DNA from: Aminobacter ciceronei
GTDB taxonomy: Bacteria > Pseudomonadota > Alphaproteobacteria > Rhizobiales > Rhizobiaceae
Direction: 5' to 3'
Assembly: GCF_014138625.1 (NCBI RefSeq)
Contig: NZ_JACJHY010000022.1
Span: 62,001-126,000 of the forward strand
DNA length: 64,000 nt
Shown: positions 52,421-64,000 of the stretch, in pieces
Numbering within the stretch: the first letter of the stretch is position 1
Layout of the letters: each line of letters opens with the position of its first letter
Translations under genes and position numbers: made by a program
Notes under the pieces: generated by a model
Database searches by the model: none
Told to the model about the DNA's origin: nothing
The model's input: the letters and a program-made list of their open reading frames with translations, nothing else

Positions 52421-53818
52421 TCAGATGTGCAGCGCGTGGCCGAGCGTGCGCAGTGCTGCCTCAAGGAAGGCCTCGCTTTGCGTTGGATGCGCATGGATGG
52501 TGCCGGCGATGTCTTCCAGCCTGGCCCCCATCTCGATCGCCAGGCTGAAGGCCGAGGACAGCTCGGAGACACCGGTGCCGACGGCCTGGATGCCGAGCAC
52601 GAGATGGTTGTCGGCACGGGCAACGATGCGCACGAAACCGTCTTCGCCGAGCAAGGTCATCGCCCGGCCATTGGCCGAGAACGGGAATGACGACGACTTG
52701 ATCTCGATGCTGAGCGCCTTGGCTTCGTCGGGCGAAAGACCCGCGGTGACGACCTCCGGATCGGTGAAGCAGACGGCGGGGATCGAACGCTTGTCCCAGC
52801 TGCGCTTGTGGCCGGCGACGATCTCGGCGACCATTTCGCCCTGGGCCATGGCGCGGTGCGCCAGCATCGGCTCGCCGGTGACATCGCCGATGGCGTAGAT
52901 GCCGCGCATCGAGGTGCGGCACTGCTCGTCGATGCGGATGAAACGGCCGTCGCGGTCGAGGTCGATCTCTTCGAGGCCCCAGCCTTCGACCAGCGGCTTG
53001 CGCCCGACAGTCACCAGCACCTTGTCGGCCGCAATCTTCTGCTCGCTGCCGTCGGCGGCTTCGACCAGAAGCGCATCGCCCTTGGCGGAAAGCCCCTTGG
53101 CCTTGGCAGCGGTCAGCACCTTGACGCCGAGCGCTTCGAGCCTTTTGGCGACGGGCCGGGTCAGCTCGGCATCATATTGCGGCAGGATGCGCGGCAAGGC
53201 TTCGACGACCGTCACCTTGGCACCGAGCTTGGCAAAGGCTGTGCCAAGCTCAAGGCCGATGTAACCGCCGCCGACGACGGCGAGTGCTTGCGGCACCTGC
53301 TTCAGCGCCAGCGCCCCGGTCGACGAGATCACCGATCCGCCGAAGGGCAGGAACGGCAGCTCGACAGGCACCGAACCGGTGGCGATGACGATGGTTTCGG
53401 CGCGGATCACCTGCAGGCCGGTTTCGGTGTCGACCTCGACGGTCTTGCCGTCGCGGAAGCGCGCCCAGCCCTGCACCGACTTGACCCGAGCCTTCTTGAG
53501 CAGGCCGGCAACGCCTGTGGTCAGGCGGCCGACGATGCGGTCTTTCCAGGCAACCGTCCTGGCGAGATCGAGTGCCGGCGCCGACAGGGAGATGCCGAGC
53601 GGGCTTGTGCCCGCCGCCATCTCCGAGACCTTCAGATATTCGTCGGCGGCATGGATCATCGCCTTGGAGGGGATGCAGCCGACATTGAGGCAGGTGCCAC
53701 CGGGCTTGACCGCTTCGACGATGACGGTGTCGATGCCGAGCTGGCCAGCGCGGATGGCGCAGATATAGCCGCCGGGTCCGGCACCGATGATCAGAAGCTT
53801 GCAGGAGATTTCCTTCAC
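52421..53818 (-). CDS. lpd: Dihydrolipoyl dehydrogenase of the branched-chain complex
   Basis: A 465-residue FAD/NAD enzyme (E3) that reoxidises dihydrolipoamide on the E2 subunit. The FAD motif is [18 protein letters not shown], the redox disulfide [14 protein letters not shown], the NAD motif [18 protein letters not shown], and a late histidine-glutamate pair in HAHPTQSE. It starts at GTG 53818, four bases after the bkdB stop, last gene of the bkd operon. It is a dedicated E3 copy. Confidence 0.95.
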   Translation of the reverse strand: MKEISCKLLIIGAGPGGYICAIRAGQLGIDTVIVEAVKPGGTCLNVGCIPSKAMIHAADEYLKVSEMAAGTSPLGISLSAPALDLARTVAWKDRIVGRLTTGVAGLLKKARVKSVQGWARFRDGKTVEVDTETGLQVIRAETIVIATGSVPVELPFLPFGGSVISSTGALALKQVPQALAVVGGGYIGLELGTAFAKLGAKVTVVEALPRILPQYDAELTRPVAKRLEALGVKVLTAAKAKGLSAKGDALLVEAADGSEQKIAADKVLVTVGRKPLVEGWGLEEIDLDRDGRFIRIDEQCRTSMRGIYAIGDVTGEPMLAHRAMAQGEMVAEIVAGHKRSWDKRSIPAVCFTDPEVVTAGLSPDEAKALSIEIKSSSFPFSANGRAMTLLGEDGFVRIVARADNHLVLGIQAVGTGVSELSSAFSLAIEMGARLEDIAGTIHAHPTQSEAFLEAALRTLGHALHI

Positions 53819-53822
53819 AGCC

Positions 53823-55130
53823 TCAGCCCTCCACGAAGATCATTGCCGGCGCTTCGAGCAGCGCCTTGATGCGCTGGACGAAGACCGCTGCGTCCCAGCC
53901 GTCGATGACGCGATGGTCGAAGCTGGAGGACAGGTTCATCATCTTGCGCGGCACGAACTGGGTGCCGTCCCACATCGGCCGGATCATGATCTTGTTGACG
54001 CCGACGACCGCCACTTCCGGGTAGTTGATAACGGGCGTGGTGGCGACGCCGCCCATCGCACCGAGCGAGGTGATGGTGATGGTCGAGCCGGTCAGCTCCT
54101 CGCGCGTTGCCGTGCCGGCCTTGGCGGCCTCGGCAAGACGGTTGACCTCGGCGGCACAATCCCAGAGGTCGCGCGCCTCGGCGTGCTTGACCACAGGCAC
54201 CATCAGCCCGCCCGGCGTCTGGGCGGCCATGCCGATATGCACGCCGGCATGGCGATGGATGATGCCGGCGTCGTCGTCATAAACGGCGTTGAGCTGCGGC
54301 TGCTCGCCGACGGCCTTGACCAGCGCCCGCATCAGGAACGGCAGCAAGGTCAGCTTCGGCCGGTCCGGCTTCTTTGCGGCGTTGAGCTTGGCGCGCAGCT
54401 CCTCGAGTCCGGTGACGTCGATCTCCTCGACATAGGTGATGTGGGGGATGCGCGACTTGGCAAGCGCCATCTTTTCGGCGATGCGCCGGCGCAGGCCGAT
54501 GACCTTTATCTCCTCGACACCTGACTTGGCCTGCAAGCCGGCCACTGGGACCGCCGCACCGCGCGCGGCAAAACCGTCGAGATCTTCATGGGTGACGCGG
54601 CCGGCCGGACCGGTGCCGGGGATCTGGCGCAGGTCGATGCCGGCTTCCTTGGCGCGCAAGCGCACGGCGGGCGACGCCAGCGGGCGTTCGCCTTCCGGCC
54701 TGGGCAGGCCGACCGTTGTTGCACGTGGCACAGGCTTGAGCGCTGCCGTGGGCGCTAGTGGCTTTGCCGCAGGTTCGGCTTTCTTAGCCGGCGCAGGAGC
54801 CGCTTCCACAGCTGCCGGGGCCGGCTGCCTGGCCTCGCTATTCGGCTCGGCCGCAGCGACCTCAGCCACAGTTTCCGCCGGTCCGTCGCCGGCAATTTTG
54901 ATGCGCACGATCGGCGAACCGACGGCGACGGTTTCGCCGATCTCGGCGCCGAGCCAGATGATCTCGCCATCGACCGGCGAGGGGATTTCGACCGTTGCCT
55001 TGTCGGTCATGACGGCGGCGATCACCGCGTCCTCGCGCACGAGGTCGCCGATCTTGACGTGCCATTCGACAAGCTCAGCCTCGGCCACGCCTTCGCCGAC
55101 GTCGGGAAGCTTGATGACATGTTCGCCCAT
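53823..55130 (-). CDS. bkdB: Branched-chain keto acid dehydrogenase E2 (lipoamide acyltransferase)
   Basis: A 435-residue acyltransferase core. One lipoyl domain with lipoyl-lysine K44 in [11 protein letters not shown] (residues 1-80) is followed by an Ala/Pro linker, an E3-binding domain ([21 protein letters not shown]) and the catalytic domain with [18 protein letters not shown]. The start at 55130 omits an upstream unrelated extension. It follows bkdA2 by two bases. Confidence 0.95.
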   Translation of the reverse strand: MGEHVIKLPDVGEGVAEAELVEWHVKIGDLVREDAVIAAVMTDKATVEIPSPVDGEIIWLGAEIGETVAVGSPIVRIKIAGDGPAETVAEVAAAEPNSEARQPAPAAVEAAPAPAKKAEPAAKPLAPTAALKPVPRATTVGLPRPEGERPLASPAVRLRAKEAGIDLRQIPGTGPAGRVTHEDLDGFAARGAAVPVAGLQAKSGVEEIKVIGLRRRIAEKMALAKSRIPHITYVEEIDVTGLEELRAKLNAAKKPDRPKLTLLPFLMRALVKAVGEQPQLNAVYDDDAGIIHRHAGVHIGMAAQTPGGLMVPVVKHAEARDLWDCAAEVNRLAEAAKAGTATREELTGSTITITSLGAMGGVATTPVINYPEVAVVGVNKIMIRPMWDGTQFVPRKMMNLSSSFDHRVIDGWDAAVFVQRIKALLEAPAMIFVEG

Positions 55131-55132
55131 GT

Positions 55133-56146
55133 TCAGGCCCCCATCGTTTCGATCAAAGCTTCGCCGACCCGCTTGGGGCCGGGGAAATAATCCCATTCCT
55201 GGGCATGCGGATAAGGCGTGTCCCAACCGGTGACGCGGGCGACCGGTGCTTCGAGATGGTAGAAGCAGTGCTCCTGCACCAGGGCTGCCAGCTCGGCACC
55301 GAAGCCCGAGGTCAGCGTCGCCTCATGCACGACGACACAGCGGCCGGTTTTCTTGACCGAGGCGATGATGGTTTCGAGGTCGAGCGGCAGCAGTGTCCTG
55401 AGGTCGATGATTTCGGCGTCGATGCCGGTCTCCTCAGCCGCCGCCTGGGCGACATAGACCATGGTGCCATAAGCGAGAACGGTGACGGCGGAACCCGGCC
55501 GACGGATCTCTGCCTTGCCGAGCGGGGTGGTGTAGTGCCCATCAGGCACCTCGCCCAACTCATGCTTCGACCATGCCGTGACGGGACGGTCGTGATGGCC
55601 ATCGAAGGGGCCGTTGTACAATCGTTTCGGCTCCAGAAAGATCACCGGATCCGGGTCTTCGATCGATGCGATCAGCAGGCCCTTGGCGTCGAGCGGATTG
55701 GACGGCACGACCACCTTAAGGCCGGAAACATGGGTGAACAGCGCTTCAGGGCTCTGGCTGTGGGTCTGGCCGCCGAAGATGCCGCCGCCAGTGGGCATGC
55801 GAATGACGATCGGACAGGTGAACTCGCCATTGGAGCGGTATCGCAACCGTGCCGCTTCCGAAACGATCTGGTCATATGCGGGATAGACGTAGTCGGCGAA
55901 CTGGATTTCGATACATGGCTTGAGGCCATAGGCAGCCATGCCGACGGCGGCGCCGACGATGCCAAGTTCGCTGATCGGCGCGTCGAAACAGCGCTCCCGA
56001 CCGTATTTCTGCTGAAGACCCTGGGTGCAGCGGAAGACGCCACCGAAATAGCCGACGTCCTCGCCGAAAACGACGACGTTGTCATCGCGGCCCATGGCGA
56101 CATCCATGGCGCTGCGGATGGCCTCGATCATTGTCATGCGCGGCAT
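55133..56146 (-). CDS. bkdA2: Branched-chain keto acid dehydrogenase E1 beta
   Basis: A 337-residue transketolase-like subunit. VVVFGEDVGYFGGVFRCTQGL opens the pyrimidine domain. ISELGIVGAAVGMAAYGLKP carries the TPP-contact glutamate, and the C-terminal domain has VVVHEATLTSGFGAELAA. It pairs with bkdA1 to decarboxylate Val/Leu/Ile keto acids. It starts three bases after the bkdA1 stop. Confidence 0.95.
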   Translation of the reverse strand: MPRMTMIEAIRSAMDVAMGRDDNVVVFGEDVGYFGGVFRCTQGLQQKYGRERCFDAPISELGIVGAAVGMAAYGLKPCIEIQFADYVYPAYDQIVSEAARLRYRSNGEFTCPIVIRMPTGGGIFGGQTHSQSPEALFTHVSGLKVVVPSNPLDAKGLLIASIEDPDPVIFLEPKRLYNGPFDGHHDRPVTAWSKHELGEVPDGHYTTPLGKAEIRRPGSAVTVLAYGTMVYVAQAAAEETGIDAEIIDLRTLLPLDLETIIASVKKTGRCVVVHEATLTSGFGAELAALVQEHCFYHLEAPVARVTGWDTPYPHAQEWDYFPGPKRVGEALIETMGA

Positions 56147-56149
56147 CGG

Positions 56150-57442
<1,293 letters not shown>

Positions 57443-57577
57443 TTATGTCAGTAACGCTGACCTATTATCCGATCGTCTTCGAAACCGCAATGGGTCTCGA
57501 TGCCCCCGACTTTGGCATTCTCTCGGCCTCGGCGAAAGGCCGTTGACACGACGCCGGTTCCGCCTCCATGCTTAGGG

Positions 57578-60592
<3,015 letters not shown>

Positions 60593-60609
<17 letters not shown>

Positions 60610-60790
60610 CGGCTGTCAGCACGAGGTGACGGCCGCCACGCTCGCCGCCCTGCTTGCCGAGCTCGACTATGACGGCGGCTGGCTCGCCACCGCACTCAAT
60701 GGCGAGGTCGTGCCGGCCAGGGAACGCGACGGCTGCGCGCTCGCCGATGGCGACCGCATCGAAATCCTCGCACCGATGAAGGGAGGCTGA
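60593..60790 (+). CDS. thiS: Sulfur carrier protein ThiS
   Basis: A 65-residue ubiquitin-like sulfur carrier ending in the required Gly-Gly (APMKGG). The core [12 protein letters not shown] and [11 protein letters not shown] are typical. It overlaps thiO by 17 bases and precedes thiG by two bases. ThiF, which adenylates this tail, is not in the window. Confidence 0.95.
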
Positions 60791-60792
60791 GC

Positions 60793-61566
60793 ATGCTCGA
60801 ACTCTACGGACACCAGGTTTCCTCCCGGCTGCTGCTCGGCACCGCACTTTACCCCTCGCCCGCCATCATGGCCGAGGCGATCACGGCATCGGGCGCCGAA
60901 ATCGTCACTGTCTCGCTGCGCCGCGAGACTTCCGGCGGCAAGACAGGCGGAAAATTCTGGTCGCTGATCCAGTCGCTCGGGGTGCGCGTCTTGCCCAACA
61001 CCGCCGGCTGCCACTCGGTCAAGGAAGCGGTGACGACGGCGAAAATGGCGCGCGAGGTGTTCGGCACCGATTGGATCAAGCTTGAGGTCATCGGCAACCA
61101 CGACACGCTACAGCCCGACGTGTTCGGCCTGGTCGAGGCGGCCAAGATCCTGGCTGCCGAAGGCTTCGACGTCTTCCCCTATACGACCGACGATCTGGTC
61201 GTCGCCGGGCGCTTGCTGGATGTCGGCTGCAAGCTGCTGATGCCCTGGTGTGCGCCGATCGGGTCCGCCCGCGGGCCGCAGAACCTCGACGCCCTGCGCA
61301 GCCTGCGCGGTCATTTCCCCGATGTGCCGCTCATCGTCGATGCCGGCATCGGCCGCCCGTCGCATGCGGCCACCGTCATGGAGCTCGGCTACGACGCCGT
61401 GCTGCTCAACACGGCGGTTGCCAAGGCAGGCGACCCCGTCGCCATGGCTTCGGCTTTCGGCAAGGCGATTGAAGCAGGACGCCAGGCCTTCCGCGCCGGC
61501 CCGCTCGAAGCACGCGACATGGCCGTCCCCTCCACCCCCGTTATCGGCATGGCAGCATTTTCATGA
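60793..61566 (+). CDS. thiG: Thiazole synthase ThiG
   Basis: A 257-residue TIM-barrel enzyme that forms the thiazole phosphate from deoxyxylulose phosphate, iminoglycine and ThiS-thiocarboxylate. [14 protein letters not shown] contains the Schiff-base lysine; [20 protein letters not shown] binds phosphate. It overlaps thiE by four bases. Confidence 0.96.
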   Translation: MLELYGHQVSSRLLLGTALYPSPAIMAEAITASGAEIVTVSLRRETSGGKTGGKFWSLIQSLGVRVLPNTAGCHSVKEAVTTAKMAREVFGTDWIKLEVIGNHDTLQPDVFGLVEAAKILAAEGFDVFPYTTDDLVVAGRLLDVGCKLLMPWCAPIGSARGPQNLDALRSLRGHFPDVPLIVDAGIGRPSHAATVMELGYDAVLLNTAVAKAGDPVAMASAFGKAIEAGRQAFRAGPLEARDMAVPSTPVIGMAAFS

Positions 61567-62168
61567 AGCTCGACCCGTTTTACCTGATCGTCGATTCCGC
61601 AGCGTGGATCGAGCGGCTGGTGCCGTTGGGCGTCAAGCTGGTGCAACTGCGCATCAAGGACATGGACGAAGCCGGCCTGTGCCGCGAAATCCGCGCGGCG
61701 AAGGCCGTCTGCGAACGCCACCGCTGCCAGCTCATCGTCAATGACTACTGGCGCCTCGCCATCGACGAGGGCTGCGACTTCGTTCATCTCGGCCAGGAAG
61801 ATCTCGCAGAAGCGGATGTCAAAGCGATCCGCCACGCCGGCATGAAGCTCGGCCTCAGCACCCATGACGACGCCGAACTCGACACAGCACTTGCCGCCGC
61901 GCCCGATTATGTCGCGCTTGGTCCCGTCTATCCGACCATCCTCAAGGCGATGAAATGGGCGCCGCAAGGGCTCGACCGCATCGCCCTCTGGAAACGGCGC
62001 GTGGGCGCGACACCGCTGGTCGCCATCGGCGGACTCAATGTCGACCGCATTGCAGGCGTCTTCGCGCAAGGCGCCGACGTAGCTGCCGTCGTCACCGACA
62101 TCACGCTCAACGCTGATCCCGAAGCGAGGACGCGCGAATGGCTGGCAGCGACGGCTCAGTGGCGATGA
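61563..62168 (+). CDS. thiE: Thiamine phosphate synthase ThiE
   Basis: A 201-residue TIM barrel coupling HMP-PP and thiazole phosphate to thiamine phosphate. [41 protein letters not shown] and [13 protein letters not shown] are family motifs. It overlaps thiG (start) and thiD (stop) by four bases each. Confidence 0.93.
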   Translation: MKLDPFYLIVDSAAWIERLVPLGVKLVQLRIKDMDEAGLCREIRAAKAVCERHRCQLIVNDYWRLAIDEGCDFVHLGQEDLAEADVKAIRHAGMKLGLSTHDDAELDTALAAAPDYVALGPVYPTILKAMKWAPQGLDRIALWKRRVGATPLVAIGGLNVDRIAGVFAQGADVAAVVTDITLNADPEARTREWLAATAQWR

Positions 62169-62911
62169 CCCCGCATGTGCTGATCATCGCCGGCTCGGAT
62201 TCGAGCGGCGGCGCCGGCATCGTCCGCGACGTCGAGACGGTATCGGCCTTCGGTTTGCGTTGCAGCGTCGCCGTCACCGCAGTCACAGTGCAGACACATG
62301 CCCGCGTCGAGCGCATCGAACGGATGCCGCCTCAGCTGATTGCCGAGCAGATGCGCGCGGCCATTGCCGCCAATCCGATTGCTGCGGTCAAGATCGGCAT
62401 GCTGGGAACGGCCGCGACGATCGACACCGTCGCCTCGGTGCTGGCGAGCAGCCTGCCGGTGCCTGTCGTGCTCGATCCGGTGCTTGCTTCAACCTCGGGA
62501 CGTCAGCTGCTCGACGGCGGCGCCGTCGACGCGCTCAAGCGCAAGCTGTTTCCGCTCTGCACGTTGGTCACACCCAACCTGCCGGAACTGGCGCTGCTGA
62601 CCGGCCTGCCGCTGGCCTCCGGCGAAGGCGACATCGTCAGCCAGGCAGCAAAGCTTTTCGAGACCCGAGCGCCCGCCATTCTCGTCAAGGGCGGGCATGC
62701 CACGGGAGCGAGCGCCACCGACATGCTGCTCTTGCCCGACCGTGAGCCGATCCGCTTCGAGGCGTCGCGCATCGCGGTTTCCATGCGCGGCACCGGCTGC
62801 ATGCTTGCAAGCGCAATCGCGGCGCATCTGGCACAATATGAAACGCTGGAGATCAGCATCGGCAAGGCGAAGCGCCATGTCTTCGCCAAGCTGCTGGCGG
62901 CCAGGCCGTGA
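62165..62911 (+). CDS. thiD: Hydroxymethylpyrimidine/phosphomethylpyrimidine kinase ThiD
   Basis: A 248-residue ribokinase-fold enzyme phosphorylating HMP and HMP phosphate. VLIIAGSDSSGGAGIVRDVE opens the protein, VKIGMLGTAATI and VVLDPVLASTSG follow, and the anion-hole motif is MRGTGCMLASAIAAHLA. The start at 62165 makes an ATGA overlap with thiE; an ATG nine codons upstream is less likely. It ends the thiamine operon. Confidence 0.93.
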   Translation: MTPHVLIIAGSDSSGGAGIVRDVETVSAFGLRCSVAVTAVTVQTHARVERIERMPPQLIAEQMRAAIAANPIAAVKIGMLGTAATIDTVASVLASSLPVPVVLDPVLASTSGRQLLDGGAVDALKRKLFPLCTLVTPNLPELALLTGLPLASGEGDIVSQAAKLFETRAPAILVKGGHATGASATDMLLLPDREPIRFEASRIAVSMRGTGCMLASAIAAHLAQYETLEISIGKAKRHVFAKLLAARP

Positions 62912-62927
62912 GAGCGACTTTCGGCGT

Positions 62928-63761
62928 TCAGCCCAGACGGGCGGCGTGCCACCTCAAATGGTCGTCCATGAAGGTCGAGATGAAGTTGTAGGAATGGTCG
63001 TAGCCGTCCTGCATGCGCAGGGTGAGCCCGATGCCTGCCTTCTTGCAGGCCTCGTCGAGCAGCCAGGGGCGCAGCCCCTCCTGCAGGAAACTGTCGGCCG
63101 AGCCCTGGTCGACAAGGAACTCCGGAAACCGCTTGCCGTCCTCGATCAGAAGCGTCGTGTCATAGGCGCGCCATGCAGCTTCATCAGCACCGAGATACTT
63201 CTCCAGCGCCGGCTTCGACCAGCCGGCGGTCGACGGCTGGGCGATGGGTGCGAAGGCCGAGCAGCTCTTGAAGCGCTCCGGGTTCTTGAGTGCGATGGTC
63301 AGCGCGCCGTGCCCGCCCATCGAGTGGCCAAAGATCGCCTGGCGCGACATATCGGCGGGGAAGTTTGCGGCGATCAGCGCCGGCAGTTCCTCGGTGATAT
63401 AGGAATACATCCGGTAGTTCGCGGCAAAGGGCTGCTGCGTCGCATCGACATAGAACCCGGCGCCCGAACCGAACTGCCAGTTGTCCTTTTCGTCGGCCAC
63501 GCCTTCGCCGCGCGGACTGGTGTCGGGGCAGACGATGATCAGGCCGAGCTCAGCGGCCAGGCGGCGGTATTCGCCCTTGTCCATGACATTGGCGTGGGTG
63601 CAGGTCAGGCCCGAGAGATACCACAGCACCGGCACGGGTCCGTTCTTGGCTTGCGGCGGTACGAAGACGGCAAAGGTCATGTCGCAGGCGCAGGCCTCGG
63701 AGGCGTGGGAATAGACGCCCTGGATGCCGCCATGCGACTTCGACGTGGAAACGGTCTTCAT
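62928..63761 (-). CDS. fghA: S-formylglutathione hydrolase
   Basis: A 277-residue esterase-D-like alpha/beta hydrolase in formaldehyde detoxification, releasing formate and glutathione. The nucleophile elbow is FGHSMGGHGALTIAL; LWYLSGLTCTHANVMDKG and the late YDHSYNFISTFMDDH with the catalytic histidine match the family. The usual partner, glutathione-dependent formaldehyde dehydrogenase, may lie to the right of the window. Confidence 0.95.
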   Translation of the reverse strand: MKTVSTSKSHGGIQGVYSHASEACACDMTFAVFVPPQAKNGPVPVLWYLSGLTCTHANVMDKGEYRRLAAELGLIIVCPDTSPRGEGVADEKDNWQFGSGAGFYVDATQQPFAANYRMYSYITEELPALIAANFPADMSRQAIFGHSMGGHGALTIALKNPERFKSCSAFAPIAQPSTAGWSKPALEKYLGADEAAWRAYDTTLLIEDGKRFPEFLVDQGSADSFLQEGLRPWLLDEACKKAGIGLTLRMQDGYDHSYNFISTFMDDHLRWHAARLG

Positions 63762-63838
63762 CTGCTCTGCCTTCTCGTCAAGAATTGCTGCCCCGGCATA
63801 ACCTCGGGGGCGGCGACCTGCAACCGTTCAAAGAGATG

Positions 63839-63987
63839 CCGGCGGCGCGGCCGAGGGGTTGTGGAAACCTCGGACACGCCGCCGGTCGACGCCCAGCTTC
63901 GGGAACACGCGGGCCAAGCTGGGAGGCTTGAGGGCCGGCGAAAAGCCGTGGCGTTTGGGGGAGCCGGCCATGGGGGCCTGGCCGGCT
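63839..63987. other. Multi-hairpin non-coding region upstream of fghA
   Basis: Four stems follow one another. CCGGCGGCG/CGCCGCCGG (63839-63847, 63877-63885) has an inner CCGAGG/CCTCGG. CCCAGCTT/AAGCTGGG lies at 63892-63899 and 63916-63923. CGGC/GCCG is near 63936-63948. AGCCGGCCA/TGGCCGGCT lies at 63962-63970 and 63979-63987. No gene is evident on either strand. It may be the fghA leader, a structured RNA, or an upstream gene's terminator array. Confidence 0.55.
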
Positions 63988-64000
63988 TTGGGAGTTAGTA

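Overview
The window is GC-rich, densely coded alphaproteobacterial chromosome. Gene content and order point to Rhizobiales, most likely the Phyllobacteriaceae (Mesorhizobium/Aminobacter type): ftsEX, DUF2125, DUF1194 and DUF3108 proteins, a hisC-tyrC pair, a SAM-II riboswitch on metA, cobS-cobT, an aroK-aroB pair, the thiC-O-S-G-E-D operon and a perfect CtrA-type box. Genus is inferred from protein style, not from a database search. I see no rRNA, insertion sequence, prophage, plasmid origin or CRISPR array.

Layout. 1-13 kb: a cut LysR gene, a DMT exporter with a terminator in its leader, a CpdR-like receiver, hpt, the divergent ftsEX cell-division ABC module, YdcF, plsC, coq7, ada, chaC, a DUF2125 protein and the tyrC-hisC pair. 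13-28 kb: metA behind a SAM-II riboswitch and terminator, a LysR/MFS divergon, an SbmA/YddA-like ABC exporter, a diacylglycerol-kinase-like protein, a PLP decarboxylase, a VWA protein, a methyltransferase, gloB, a cupin protein, a YddG-like exporter, rpmB, and a queuosine-precursor transporter whose start codon appears to lie inside a preQ1-I riboswitch. 28-41 kb: small catabolic and stress genes, an Lrp/saccharopine-dehydrogenase divergon, cobS-cobT, a J-domain protein, bolA, a compact arsR-arsC-aqpS arsenic operon, and aroK-aroB followed by a CorC-like protein without its DUF21 domain. 41-52 kb: xerD, accA, a lipoprotein L,D-transpeptidase, a TusA-like protein, a COG0523 GTPase overlapping a D,D-carboxypeptidase gene, an M20 amidohydrolase, tRNA-Arg(CCT), a secreted LVIVD-repeat protein and a stand-alone divergent atpB. 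52-64 kb: the branched-chain keto acid dehydrogenase operon (bkdA1-bkdA2-bkdB-lpd), the TPP-riboswitch-controlled thiamine operon, S-formylglutathione hydrolase, and a strongly structured non-coding stretch at the right edge.

Working logic. Much of the window is housekeeping metabolism under metabolite-sensing RNA: SAM-II on metA, preQ1-I on the queuosine-precursor transporter, TPP on thiC. A CtrA box in the ftsEX promoter region and a nearby CpdR-like regulator suggest cell-cycle input. The most unusual points are the orphan atpB lacking a highly conserved Asn, the start-codon-in-pseudoknot riboswitch, the DUF21-less CorC protein, the pump-less ars operon, and leader or intergenic structures that known genes do not explain.
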